From Myxococcales bacterium (GTDB taxonomy: Bacteria; Myxococcota; Polyangia; Fen-1088): a DNA stretch of 14,007 bases. Shown in pieces: positions 1 through 7,113 of the stretch. The notes below the pieces were generated by a model. The model worked only from the letters and a program-made list of their open reading frames with translations. It ran no database searches and had not been told where the DNA came from. Made by a program: the position numbers and the translations under genes. Location of the stretch: the NCBI GenBank assembly GCA_003153875.1, contig PMBY01000253.1, forward strand, positions 2,642 to 16,648, read 5' to 3'. How positions within the stretch are numbered: position 1 is the stretch's first letter; each line of letters opens with the position of its first letter.

Positions 1-1233
1 TCGGCGACGACGGCGACCGCGCCGGCCACGTCCGAGATCGTGGTCGGGGTGCCCAGTTGCAACCATGCCGCCACGGTCGCCCAGGTTCTGCGCACAGCTC
101 AGACCGGACTGGGCGAGTTCTTCAGCGGCCACAGCAGCCTGCTGGTCAGTGCCGATGTCGGCTCCAGCGACGGTACGCGTGCGCAGGTGCACACGCTGCG
201 CGCGGAAAATCCGTTGCTGCGCGAGCTGGGGCCGGCTGAGAGTGCCGCAGGCACCACCAGCCCCGGCGTGGAGACGCGCGAGCTGCGCATGATTCTGGAG
301 CAGGCGCACGAGGTGCACGCACGCGCCTGCCTGGTGCTCGACGCCAGCATGACCACCATGGGCGCCGATTGGGTGGCGCAGCTGGTGCGCCCCATCCTCG
401 ACGAACAGTTCGACATGGTGGTTCCCTGTTTCGCCCGGCACAAGCTCGACGGCGCCATCAGCAAAGGCATCGTGTATCCGCTCACCCGTGCGCTCTACGG
501 CAAGCGCGTGCGCCAGCCTCTGGGCAGCGTGTTCGCGCTGTCGGGCCGCCTGGTGGAACGCTTTCTGGCACGAAGAGTCTGGGACATCGAGGTCTCCGCC
601 CTGTCCGCCGATGCCCGCGCCGTGAGTGAAGCCATCTGCGCCGACTTTGCCTTGTGCCAAGCTTTCCTGGGTCCGGCCGAACACTCGGCTAGTGGAGCGT
701 CGCTGGACTTGAGTTCCATCCTAGCTGCCGTGCTGGGCTCGGTGTTCGACGAGATGAACCACAACATCTCGTTCTGGCAGAAGGTGCGCGCCTCTGAGCC
801 GGTTCGCTGGTTCGGCACGCCGGTGGAGATTGCGGGCAATCCGCCGCCGGTGGATGCCCACAAGATGTGGGAGTCGTTCCGCCTCGGCTGCCGCACCTTG
901 CAGGAGGTTTGGTCCGTGGTCTTGCCACCAGCGACGCTGCTCGCGCTCAAGTATCTGGCCCGAGACGACGCGGCCACGCTGGCCGACGATCTGTGGGCGC
1001 GCATCGTGTACGACTTCGCGCTCGGGTATCGCCTGCACGTGATGAACCGCGGCCACCTCTTGCGCGCACTGACTCCGCTCTACCTGGGCTGGCTGGCGTG
1101 CTTCGTGCGCGAGATGGGCGCTGCCCCTTCCCAGGACGTGGAACGGAGGGTGCAACAGCTCTCCATGGTCTATGAGGCCCAGAAGCCATATCTAATCTCT
1201 CGCTGGCGCTGGCCCGATCGCTTTAACCCTTAG
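1..1233 (+). CDS. GT2-like glycosyltransferase, 5' end outside the window
   Basis: The reading frame is open from base 1 to a TAG at 1231-1233 (410 codons), so the true start is probably upstream; the first possible internal start is GTG at 40. Numbering from base 1, a GT-A nucleotide-sugar fold is suggested by VVGVPSCN near residues 14-21, a SSDGT segment at 55-59, and a strand ending in LVLDAS at about 111-116, where the metal-binding DxD motif would sit. A KGIVYPLTRAL...QPLGS segment at about 155-176 resembles acceptor-site sequence of the mannosylglycerate / glucosyl-3-phosphoglycerate synthase group. The remainder is mostly helical and has no clear membrane segment. Oddity: the DxD position reads DAS, so the second acidic residue is absent. 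Donor and acceptor cannot be named. The next gene follows after 30 bp on the same strand. I am fairly sure of the superfamily, not of the substrate. Confidence 0.65.
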   Translation, partial: SATTATAPATSEIVVGVPSCNHAATVAQVLRTAQTGLGEFFSGHSSLLVSADVGSSDGTRAQVHTLRAENPLLRELGPAESAAGTTSPGVETRELRMILEQAHEVHARACLVLDASMTTMGADWVAQLVRPILDEQFDMVVPCFARHKLDGAISKGIVYPLTRALYGKRVRQPLGSVFALSGRLVERFLARRVWDIEVSALSADARAVSEAICADFALCQAFLGPAEHSASGASLDLSSILAAVLGSVFDEMNHNISFWQKVRASEPVRWFGTPVEIAGNPPPVDAHKMWESFRLGCRTLQEVWSVVLPPATLLALKYLARDDAATLADDLWARIVYDFALGYRLHVMNRGHLLRALTPLYLGWLACFVREMGAAPSQDVERRVQQLSMVYEAQKPYLISRWRWPDRFNP

Positions 1234-1247
1234 TCCGAAAGGTGGAG

Positions 1248-1254
1248 AAAGGAG
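1248..1254 (+). promoter_or_regulatory. Ribosome binding site for the TM-helix membrane protein
   Basis: AAAGGAG lies 9 nt upstream of the ATG at 1264. It supports that start over the out-of-frame ATG at 1242. Confidence 0.7.
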
Positions 1255-1263
1255 CGTTTTTTC

Positions 1264-1965
1264 ATGTGGGATCAAATCAAGGACGCACTTTACGGGGCCA
1301 CCCACCGCGTTTTGGTGGGGGTAGCCAATTTCTTGCCCGCGCTGCTGGCCCTGGTGCTGGCGGTCTTGCTGTCGTCGCTGGTGGGCTGGCTGCTGGGCGC
1401 CCTGGTGGGCGTGATCTTGCGCGCGCTTGACTGCGACAAGCGCCTGCAAAAATGGGGCTTCGTGGTTCTGGCCGAGTGGTCACCCAAGAACAGCCCGACC
1501 CTGCTGTTGCGCAAGACCGTCACCTGGACCGTAGTGGTGTTGGGCTGGTTGGTCGGGTTGACCGCATTCGGGGCCGGGGTCACGCCCCAGTTGATTGTCA
1601 ATGTGGTGGAGTCCCTGCCCAACCTGGGCACAGCCATCGTGCTGGTCTTGTTGGGCGTCTTGCTCGCGCGGTTTCTCTCGCGTGCGGTGCTCATCAGCGC
1701 GGTCAACATGCAGATTCACTCGGCGCGCCTGCTCAGTCTGGCGGTCAAATGGCTGGTGCTGGTGTTCGCCGCGGCCATGGCGCTCGACCATTTGCGCGTG
1801 GGCGGCGAGATCGTGCGTCTGGGCTTTGCCATTCTCTTCGGCGGAATCGTGCTGGCCGTGGCTCTCGCCATCGGGCTGGGCTCCAAGGAAATCGTCAGTC
1901 GATCATGGGAGCGGCAAGCCCACGGCAAAGACGAGCCGCCCGAAGATGCCCTGAAACACTTGTGA
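1264..1965 (+). CDS. Polytopic membrane protein with MscS-associated TM-helix repeats
   Basis: The 233-residue protein has about five hydrophobic segments: residues 21-52, 84-104, 117-140, 155-175 and 183-206. Segments such as LPNLGTAIVLVLLGVLLARFL and the terminal AVALAIGLGSKEIVSR resemble the conserved TM-helix repeat found next to mechanosensitive channels of the MscS type, where a short turn rich in Gly and charged residues (GLGSKE) follows the last helix. The protein stops soon after, with a hydrophilic tail, so the MscS beta domain that forms the cytoplasmic vestibule is missing. It is likely an inner-membrane protein; channel activity is not established. It follows the glycosyltransferase gene by 30 bp with a good Shine-Dalgarno and may be co-transcribed with it. 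Its TGA is 7 bp from the stop of the convergent HDOD operon. The membrane call is firm, the family call moderate. Confidence 0.7.
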   Translation: MWDQIKDALYGATHRVLVGVANFLPALLALVLAVLLSSLVGWLLGALVGVILRALDCDKRLQKWGFVVLAEWSPKNSPTLLLRKTVTWTVVVLGWLVGLTAFGAGVTPQLIVNVVESLPNLGTAIVLVLLGVLLARFLSRAVLISAVNMQIHSARLLSLAVKWLVLVFAAAMALDHLRVGGEIVRLGFAILFGGIVLAVALAIGLGSKEIVSRSWERQAHGKDEPPEDALKHL

Positions 1966-1972
1966 ACGGCAC

Positions 1973-3244
1973 TCACACCGACGCGTACAGCCGCGTCCAC
2001 GCCGACTGCAACTCGGGCGCGACGGCGAAGAGGCGGGCCTCGATTCGGTTGGCCTCGCCCTCAGGCTCGCAGCACGCAACCACGGCCCACACGTCGAGGG
2101 TTTGTTTGGCCGTCTCCACCCCGAGCCGGATCATGCTGTTCTCGCGAATCTTGATCTTGCCGACAAAAGCAATTCCATCGCGCGACAGGTAGGTGCCCTG
2201 GCAGGGCACGTTGCCACTCGAACGCAGAAGACCCACTTTCAAGTCCACCGCCTTGTGGGGCGGTGCCAGCGCGCTCGGCGGCCGCGCCACTTGGCTGGGA
2301 ACCGGCGTTGCTTCAACGTCGGGGATTGCGGTTGTCTCGTCTATGGCGCTGACCGATGCGGCCACGGTGGACAGGATGGTCACCATGTACTCGGCCTCGT
2401 CAATCCGCAGAGGCGCCGCCTTCATCAGGTCGCTGGTGTTGGGATGGGGCTCCTTCTCCAGGGCTTCTACCAGCTTGTCGGAGGCTGCGACGATGTCCAC
2501 CATCGCTCGATAGGCGCCCGCTCGCTCCGGTGCGTGATGGTTGGTGATCACCGACGAGAGCAAGGGCGAAAGGTTCCAGCGCTGGGCCGTAAGGATGCCG
2601 AGTTTGAGGTGCACCTGCTCTGCAGCTTCAGCCCAGGCCGCCTCAGTCAAGACGCGCTTGTCGTGCGTGCGCGCGAGGATGTCTTCAAACCCGGAGACAG
2701 CCACCACCCGTCCAAAGTCGTGCAACAGCCCACACACATAGGCCTCCTCGGCGTCGGTCTGGCGCCAGTAGGCCAGGGCCCGACAGCACAACGCCGACAC
2801 CAGCGCCTGCCGCCACACCCGGAAGCGGACCGCGGCCAGCGGCCCATTCTCGACGGCGAAACCGCCCACACTCAGGGCCATGGCAATGCGCGCCACCTCG
2901 GTGGCGCCGATGCGCATGATGGCCGCGCCCAGGGTGGTGGTGGGAGTGACCCGGCGGTAGACCGCGGAATTGGCGTAACGGAGCAGGGTCGCGGCTAAGC
3001 TCTGATCCTCACCTGCAATCCGCTCCAGCTCACCAATTCCAAACTCGCCCCGGGCAATCACCCGGCGCAGGCGCACCGCAATCGCCGGATAGGGCGGAAT
3101 GCGCAGAGCGTTCCGATTCATCAGATCAATAACGCGGGGAATCAGATCAGCAGCGTCGGCCACGGGACGAGAGTTTACCTGCGCTGGGGCCGGTCTCAAA
3201 GCAGCCTGCGCAGACGAAAGGCCGAGCAACTCGCGGGATGTCAC
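1973..3244 (-). CDS. HDOD protein with C-terminal PilZ-like domain (HDOD protein 3)
   Basis: I start this gene at the GTG at 3244-3242, which overlaps the TGA of the preceding gene (GTGA, 4-nt overlap) and has AGAGG a few bases upstream. The longer open frame to 3571 lies inside the neighbouring gene and gives a low-complexity Arg/Gly/Pro sequence. The product is 423 residues. The HDOD domain spans about 35-265: a PYPAIAVRLRRVI start, the ANSAVYR segment near 91-97, LLHDFG at 173-178 with H175-D176, H212, and NHH at 235-237. The usual first histidine is Q146 (WRQA), so the metal site is probably incomplete. A Pro-rich linker (about 305-332) leads to a C-terminal domain at 333-420 with a TYLSRDGIAF motif, the LSxxG of PilZ c-di-GMP receptors, but the RxxxR motif is not seen. 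Last gene of the operon, so expression depends on upstream translation. Likely a cytoplasmic signalling adaptor; c-di-GMP binding is uncertain. Confidence 0.82.
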   Translation of the reverse strand: MTSRELLGLSSAQAALRPAPAQVNSRPVADAADLIPRVIDLMNRNALRIPPYPAIAVRLRRVIARGEFGIGELERIAGEDQSLAATLLRYANSAVYRRVTPTTTLGAAIMRIGATEVARIAMALSVGGFAVENGPLAAVRFRVWRQALVSALCCRALAYWRQTDAEEAYVCGLLHDFGRVVAVSGFEDILARTHDKRVLTEAAWAEAAEQVHLKLGILTAQRWNLSPLLSSVITNHHAPERAGAYRAMVDIVAASDKLVEALEKEPHPNTSDLMKAAPLRIDEAEYMVTILSTVAASVSAIDETTAIPDVEATPVPSQVARPPSALAPPHKAVDLKVGLLRSSGNVPCQGTYLSRDGIAFVGKIKIRENSMIRLGVETAKQTLDVWAVVACCEPEGEANRIEARLFAVAPELQSAWTRLYASV

Positions 3245-4212
3245 CGCATAGACCTCTGGGCTTTGGGGCGACTTTTCGATGCCACCGCCGCCATGACTGC
3301 CCCGCGCTCGAGAGTGGAAAGCAGTTTCCCAGCCTCTTTTCTCAGTTTCTCCATGCGCGCGCTGTCGAACCCCAAGGCGCTGCGGGCATGGGCCAGGGCA
3401 TTGTCGCTGGTCACATCGCAGTTGTGGCCGTCGAGCACGATGCCCAACCCCGCATCGCGGGTCAGGTCTTCGGCCAGCGCCACCACCGCAGCGAGCGGGT
3501 GCACCAAGCCATTGATCACCACATCGTGGTGGTGGCCCAGCACAAGCGTCACGTCGGCAGGCAACCTCCACAGACTAGCCACCGTGGCCGATGCCTCCTG
3601 GTGGCACTGCTGCAAGGCCATCGCGAGCGTGGCGGGATCGAACCCCGCTTCCGTGCGCTTCTGCTCGCCCAGCACGATGAGTGCCGCCGCTATCCCGATG
3701 TCGTGGAGCAGCCCACACAGGAAGGCATACTCCGAGGCCAGGGGCGTGAAACTGGACACCATGCGGGCCAGATACGCGCAGGCCGTGCTGTGGCGGCGCA
3801 CCATCTCCATCGCGTCGCCGTAGGCGCGCGAGCGGAAGACGCGCGTGCCCAGGGAGACCTCCCAGGCGATCTCCGACAGGTTGCGCAGACCCAGACGCAC
3901 CACCGCGTCCCGCAGCGAGGTGATGGTCCCCACGGGCGCGAAGGCCGCCGACTGCGCGATCTTGAGCACGCGCCCGGCCAGCATGGGGTCCTTTCGCATC
4001 ACCTCGACCACCTTGGTCGCGTCCACGTCCACCTGCTGGGTCAGCCCATGAACTTCCAGGGCCACGGCCGGCAGCAACGGCGGCGTGTAGCCGGGCGAGC
4101 TGAAATGCGCGCGCAAGCGCCCCGCGAACTGATCGGCCGTCTCCACCAGGATTCTATCGTTGGCAATGGCGTGTTGGCCTCTGCCGTAGGTGGGATTGTT
4201 GGTGTAACCCAT
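3241..4212 (-). CDS. HDOD domain protein (HDOD protein 2)
   Basis: A 323-residue protein. It starts with ATG at 4212, preceded by AAGGA 8 nt upstream, and begins 18 bp after the stop of HDOD protein 1. The HDOD domain covers about 25-280: LLPAVALEVHGLT, the KDPMLAGRVLKIAQSAAF segment (about 74-91), then the HD-type residues H141 (RRHS), H170-D171 in LLHDIG, H204, the H227-H229 cluster and D249. Every classical HD metal-ligand position is thus occupied, though the lysine after HDxG found in active HD-GYP enzymes is replaced (HDIGI). HDOD proteins generally act as non-enzymatic scaffolds in bacterial signalling and motility control. The C-terminal tail is basic. Its stop overlaps the GTG start of HDOD protein 3, indicating coupled translation. 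The domain call is firm; the specific role is unknown. Confidence 0.85.
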   Translation of the reverse strand: MGYTNNPTYGRGQHAIANDRILVETADQFAGRLRAHFSSPGYTPPLLPAVALEVHGLTQQVDVDATKVVEVMRKDPMLAGRVLKIAQSAAFAPVGTITSLRDAVVRLGLRNLSEIAWEVSLGTRVFRSRAYGDAMEMVRRHSTACAYLARMVSSFTPLASEYAFLCGLLHDIGIAAALIVLGEQKRTEAGFDPATLAMALQQCHQEASATVASLWRLPADVTLVLGHHHDVVINGLVHPLAAVVALAEDLTRDAGLGIVLDGHNCDVTSDNALAHARSALGFDSARMEKLRKEAGKLLSTLERGAVMAAVASKSRPKAQRSMR

Positions 4213-4230
4213 GGTCCGCGTCCTTGGCCG

Positions 4231-5169
4231 TTAGCGGAAGAGCATCAGGGCCTCACCCCGGAGCGCGGACGCCTCGGAGCATGTGTCCACGATGTCTTTC
4301 TCGCGAATGCCGCCGCGAATCGCATCCGGGCCGGCGGCCAGGCGTTTGAGGGCGGCGCCGTCGGTCGGCTTGTCACTGGAGACCAGCGTGTCGATCACGT
4401 CGGCGATACGCAAGACGGCCACCAGGACCGCCACCGGGCCACCTTCCTGATAGGCGCGCGCGGGTTGGTGGTGCCAGGCCACGATCTTGGGCACGGGATA
4501 GGGCAGGCCCCACTTGGCCAGAACATGCCCGCCCAGCACCGCGTGATCGTAGCCCAGGAATTCGCGTTCCTGAAGGTGAAGTTCGTCGGGAACACCAGCG
4601 GCGGCCGCCACCAACTCCGCATAGCTTTGGTGGCGGGTCTGCATGATGAGCAGCTTGCCGATGTCGTGCAGCAGGCCCACCAAGAAGGCCATCGCAGGAG
4701 CGGCCCCATCGCCCATGCGGTAAGCCAGCGCGCGCACGATAGCGGCCGTGCCCACGCAGTGCTCGCGCACGGCCTTGCCCGCGCCCTTGAGATCAGCAAA
4801 CGCCGTCATGGCCGCCATGCCACTGGCCAGGTCGGTGACCGTGCGGGCACCCATTCTGACAATGGCATCCTGGATCGAAGCGCAGGGCACGCGCGCATGA
4901 AACGCGGCCGAATTGGCCACGCGAAGCACGCGGGCAGCCAGCGCGGGATCTTCCTCGATGAGATCGCGCACCTGCTCCATCTTGAAGTCGGGGTGTGCGA
5001 CGCAAGCGATCACCTTCTGCACCACCACCGGAAACGGCCGCAGTCCCTCTAGCTCGGCCAGGTGAGCCGCAAGGCTTTCCGCCGCCTTGGCGTCGGCGAC
5101 AGCCGGATCATCCTCACCGAACCACAGTTCCTCCAGCACCGATGTCGACAGCTTCACCATGACAGTCAT
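4231..5169 (-). CDS. HDOD domain protein (HDOD protein 1)
   Basis: A 312-residue protein starting 6 bp after the stop of the hybrid kinase gene. The ATG at 5169 is chosen; the ATG at 5160 is an equally possible start, since GAGAAGAG sits immediately upstream of the first and suits the second better. The HDOD domain occupies about 35-290, with IEEDPALAARVLRVANSAAF at 71-90. It has the complete set of HD-type residues: H137 (REHC), H168-D169 in LLHDIGK (K172), H209 (YDHA), H233-H234 (WHHQP) and D257 (RIADVID). It is the most HD-GYP-like of the four HDOD modules here, although the GYP motif itself is absent, so phosphodiesterase activity is not predicted. Likely a soluble adaptor acting downstream of, or together with, the hybrid kinase encoded just upstream in the same operon. 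Confidence 0.86.
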   Translation of the reverse strand: MTVMVKLSTSVLEELWFGEDDPAVADAKAAESLAAHLAELEGLRPFPVVVQKVIACVAHPDFKMEQVRDLIEEDPALAARVLRVANSAAFHARVPCASIQDAIVRMGARTVTDLASGMAAMTAFADLKGAGKAVREHCVGTAAIVRALAYRMGDGAAPAMAFLVGLLHDIGKLLIMQTRHQSYAELVAAAAGVPDELHLQEREFLGYDHAVLGGHVLAKWGLPYPVPKIVAWHHQPARAYQEGGPVAVLVAVLRIADVIDTLVSSDKPTDGAALKRLAAGPDAIRGGIREKDIVDTCSEASALRGEALMLFR

Positions 5170-5175
5170 CTCTTC

Positions 5176-6951
5176 TCAGTTGGCCGCCACCGAACGGACA
5201 GCGGCTTCCAGTTGGGCTAGGTCAAACGGCTTATCCAGGTGACGGTTGGGCACGCTTTCCAGGAAGCTGCGGGCCCGTTCGGTAAATGCCCCGCCGGTCA
5301 TGAACAACATTCTCTTCGACAGATCTGGCTTGGACTGGACCAGCTCTTCGTAGATGTCCATGCCCGTCACCTCGGGCATCATGAGGTCGCACACGATGAC
5401 GTCGTAGCCGCCGTCGTGGCGCAGCAGCTCCAGCGCCTGGCGGCCATCGTTGACGAAACTGGCATTCCAGTAGCGGCTGATACAGCGACGCAGCGACGTG
5501 CCCAAGGCGGTTTCGTCGTCAATCAGCAACACGCGCAAGCGACGCTCGTCGCGCACGCCCACGTCGTGGGGAGAGAGCGGCTTTGCCTCCGCGGCCTGGG
5601 GCGCCCCCTGCGCCGACGGCAGGATGATACGCACGGTGGTTCCCGAACCCACCTGGCTTTCGATGTAGACCTCCCCTTTCAAAGCCGTGACGATGCGGTG
5701 GACGATGGCCAGGCCCAGACCGGTCCCCTTGCCCACCGCTTTGGTGGTGAAGAAGGGATCGAAGACCCGCGGCAAGACGTCGAGCGGGATGCCCACGCCA
5801 CTGTCCTGGACCTGAATGACGGCGCGACCTGCCCGATCCGTGGTGGTGGAAATGCGGATCTCGTTGTTGGGCACATTGCCTTCTGGGATGGCCTGTGCGG
5901 CATTGATGAGCAGGTTGAGGAATACCTGAGCCATGCGCGACTCGTTGGCGTCCACCATGGGAGTCTCGCCATACTGGCGCACAACCTCGGCGCGATACTT
6001 GATCTCGTTGCGCGCCATGCGCAGGGCGGATTCCATGATGGCACAAATGTCGACCGGCCAGACGCGCTCGCCCCCGCCGCCGGTGGAGAACGAGCGCAGG
6101 TCGCGCACGATGTCTTTCACGCGCTGGGCGCCGTCGCGTGCCTCGTGCAGCGGCCGGTCCAGGGCTTCCAGTTGCGGCACCAATTCGGCTGTCTTGTTCG
6201 CGCCTCCACCGGAAAGCTGGCCCGAGATTCTCTGAACCTCGCTGGTCACGTACTCGAGATTCATGCTGATGTAGAGCAGCGGGTTGTTGATCTCGTGGGC
6301 CACGCCCGCGGCCAGAGTGCCGAGCGAGGCCAGCCGATCGGCCAGCATCAGGTGGCCCTGAAGCTGCTTGCGCTCGGTCATGTCACGGCAAAGCAAGACG
6401 ATGGCGCGCGCGCCCTGAAACTCAGTGACCAAGTAGGACACGTCCAGGGTGGCACGGCTTCCGTCGCGGCAGAGAAAGTCAACCTCGGCCGACGGCGCCG
6501 GCCGTCCACTGGACAGCATCTCGCGCAAGCGTTCGGCCAGAGCTTCCCGATCCTTGCCTTCGACCAGGTCGAAGAAATCATGCGTGGTCAGTTCTTCGGC
6601 GCTCTCGCAATGAAGCGCGGTCACGGCTGCGCGGTTGGCGTAGACAACGCGCCCGCCGGCGCACACCAGGACCGGCTCGGGCGCGACCTCGACCAGACTG
6701 ACCAGTCGCTCGTCGGCTTTGGCCGTCACCGCCGCAATCCGCGACGTGGTCGACAGGATCCTGCCATCACTCCGCCCCTTTGCGCGTCTGAGCGCGTAGC
6801 CAACGGCGAATCCCACCAGGGAGAGCGCGAGAACCCCAACCGCGATTGCCGGCCCCCGCACCACACCCAGCAGGATGGCGGTCCCTACGAGACCGCCGAC
6901 CCCGAGGAGCGGAGAAAAATGGCGCGGGTGGATCATCTTCATGGCCTGCAT
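5176..6951 (-). CDS. Membrane hybrid histidine kinase: PAS - HisKA - HATPase - receiver
   Basis: I use the ATG at 6951 (591 residues); a TTG at 6990 would add 13 residues, and ATGs at 6942 and 6936 are also possible. None has a strong Shine-Dalgarno. Two hydrophobic helices at about 15-55 anchor the protein with almost no periplasmic loop. A PAS domain follows (about 85-195, with [19 protein letters not shown]). The HisKA H-box [12 protein letters not shown] puts the phospho-acceptor at about H219. The HATPase has the N-box [10 protein letters not shown] (about 347-356), G1 DSGVGI, F-box FDPFFTTK and G2 [12 protein letters not shown] receiver domain (about 472-591) has acidic DDE, phospho-acceptor D522 in [11 protein letters not shown], and K574 in DKPF, so the kinase can relay phosphate to its own C-terminus. 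First gene of an operon with three HDOD proteins and divergent from the kinase-HDOD gene. All catalytic motifs look intact. The short periplasmic part suggests sensing in the membrane or through PAS. Confidence 0.92.
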   Translation of the reverse strand: MQAMKMIHPRHFSPLLGVGGLVGTAILLGVVRGPAIAVGVLALSLVGFAVGYALRRAKGRSDGRILSTTSRIAAVTAKADERLVSLVEVAPEPVLVCAGGRVVYANRAAVTALHCESAEELTTHDFFDLVEGKDREALAERLREMLSSGRPAPSAEVDFLCRDGSRATLDVSYLVTEFQGARAIVLLCRDMTERKQLQGHLMLADRLASLGTLAAGVAHEINNPLLYISMNLEYVTSEVQRISGQLSGGGANKTAELVPQLEALDRPLHEARDGAQRVKDIVRDLRSFSTGGGGERVWPVDICAIMESALRMARNEIKYRAEVVRQYGETPMVDANESRMAQVFLNLLINAAQAIPEGNVPNNEIRISTTTDRAGRAVIQVQDSGVGIPLDVLPRVFDPFFTTKAVGKGTGLGLAIVHRIVTALKGEVYIESQVGSGTTVRIILPSAQGAPQAAEAKPLSPHDVGVRDERRLRVLLIDDETALGTSLRRCISRYWNASFVNDGRQALELLRHDGGYDVIVCDLMMPEVTGMDIYEELVQSKPDLSKRMLFMTGGAFTERARSFLESVPNRHLDKPFDLAQLEAAVRSVAAN

Positions 6952-6997
6952 GTCCAGTTGCCTGGGACTGCGGATCGGATCTGCCTTCAAGCAAATT

Positions 6998-7011
6998 GTC
7001 GGCTCACCGCC
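6998..7011. promoter_or_regulatory. Degenerate GTCGG-N4-CCGCC dyad in the divergent region
   Basis: GTCGGCTCACCGCC matches the dyad GTCGG-N4-CCGAC found twice upstream of the FHA gene at all but one of the ten fixed positions. It lies between the divergent hybrid kinase and kinase-HDOD genes, 34 bp centre to centre from another GTC-N8-GAC site. A role as operator is inference. Confidence 0.3.
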
Positions 7012-7036
7012 GTCAAATCCTAAGTGCAGCCGTCAA
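7009..7036. repeat. Direct repeat GCCGTCAA with 20-bp period
   Basis: GCCGTCAA occurs at 7009-7016 and 7029-7036, exactly 20 bp apart (about two helical turns). Each copy is followed by a TCC-containing stretch. The second copy also forms an inverted repeat with GACGGC at 7043-7048. Placed between divergent genes, this suggests tandem protein-binding sites. On the minus strand the copies read TTGACGGC, so a -35 element for the kinase operon is another reading, but no matching -10 was found. Confidence 0.4.
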
Positions 7037-7045
7037 GATCCCGAC
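7032..7045. promoter_or_regulatory. GTC-N8-GAC dyad in the divergent region
   Basis: GTCAAGATCCCGAC has the same 14-bp GTC-N8-GAC frame, and the same CCGAC right half, as the two dyads upstream of the FHA-activator genes. It is a candidate site for the same regulator; chance occurrence in GC-rich DNA cannot be excluded. Confidence 0.3.
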
Positions 7046-7113
7046 GGCCACAACAAGGGAAGTTCCTGCATCCACGAAAGCTATTGGCCAAATGAGCCGA
7101 TACCTAGAGCACC

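Noticed and set aside
1961..1977. Terminator formed by TGTGA / TCACA around the two convergent stops
   Set aside because: Facing TGA codons pair trivially; the 5-bp stem with no T-tract is too weak to call.
3245..3571. N-terminal extension of HDOD protein 3 up to 3571
   Set aside because: The extension lies within HDOD protein 2 in another frame and reads as Arg/Gly/Pro-rich sequence; the GTG at 3244 with a GTGA overlap and AGAGG fits better.
3238..5052. 604-codon open frame on the plus strand opposite the HDOD genes
   Set aside because: It is antisense to two well-recognised HDOD genes and gives a His/Gln/Arg-rich low-complexity protein with no motif; long antisense frames are expected in GC-rich DNA.
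6991..7020. Sigma54 promoter on the minus strand for the hybrid kinase operon
   Set aside because: A TTTGC is present but no GG lies at the required distance.
5239..7023. 594-codon open frame on the plus strand opposite the hybrid histidine kinase
   Set aside because: The opposite strand encodes complete PAS, HisKA, HATPase and receiver motifs; the antisense product shows no domain.
7057..7070. Sigma54 promoter for the kinase-HDOD gene (GGGAAGTTCCTGCA)
   Set aside because: The GG-to-GC spacing is one base off from what sigma54 accepts and the -24 half is poor.
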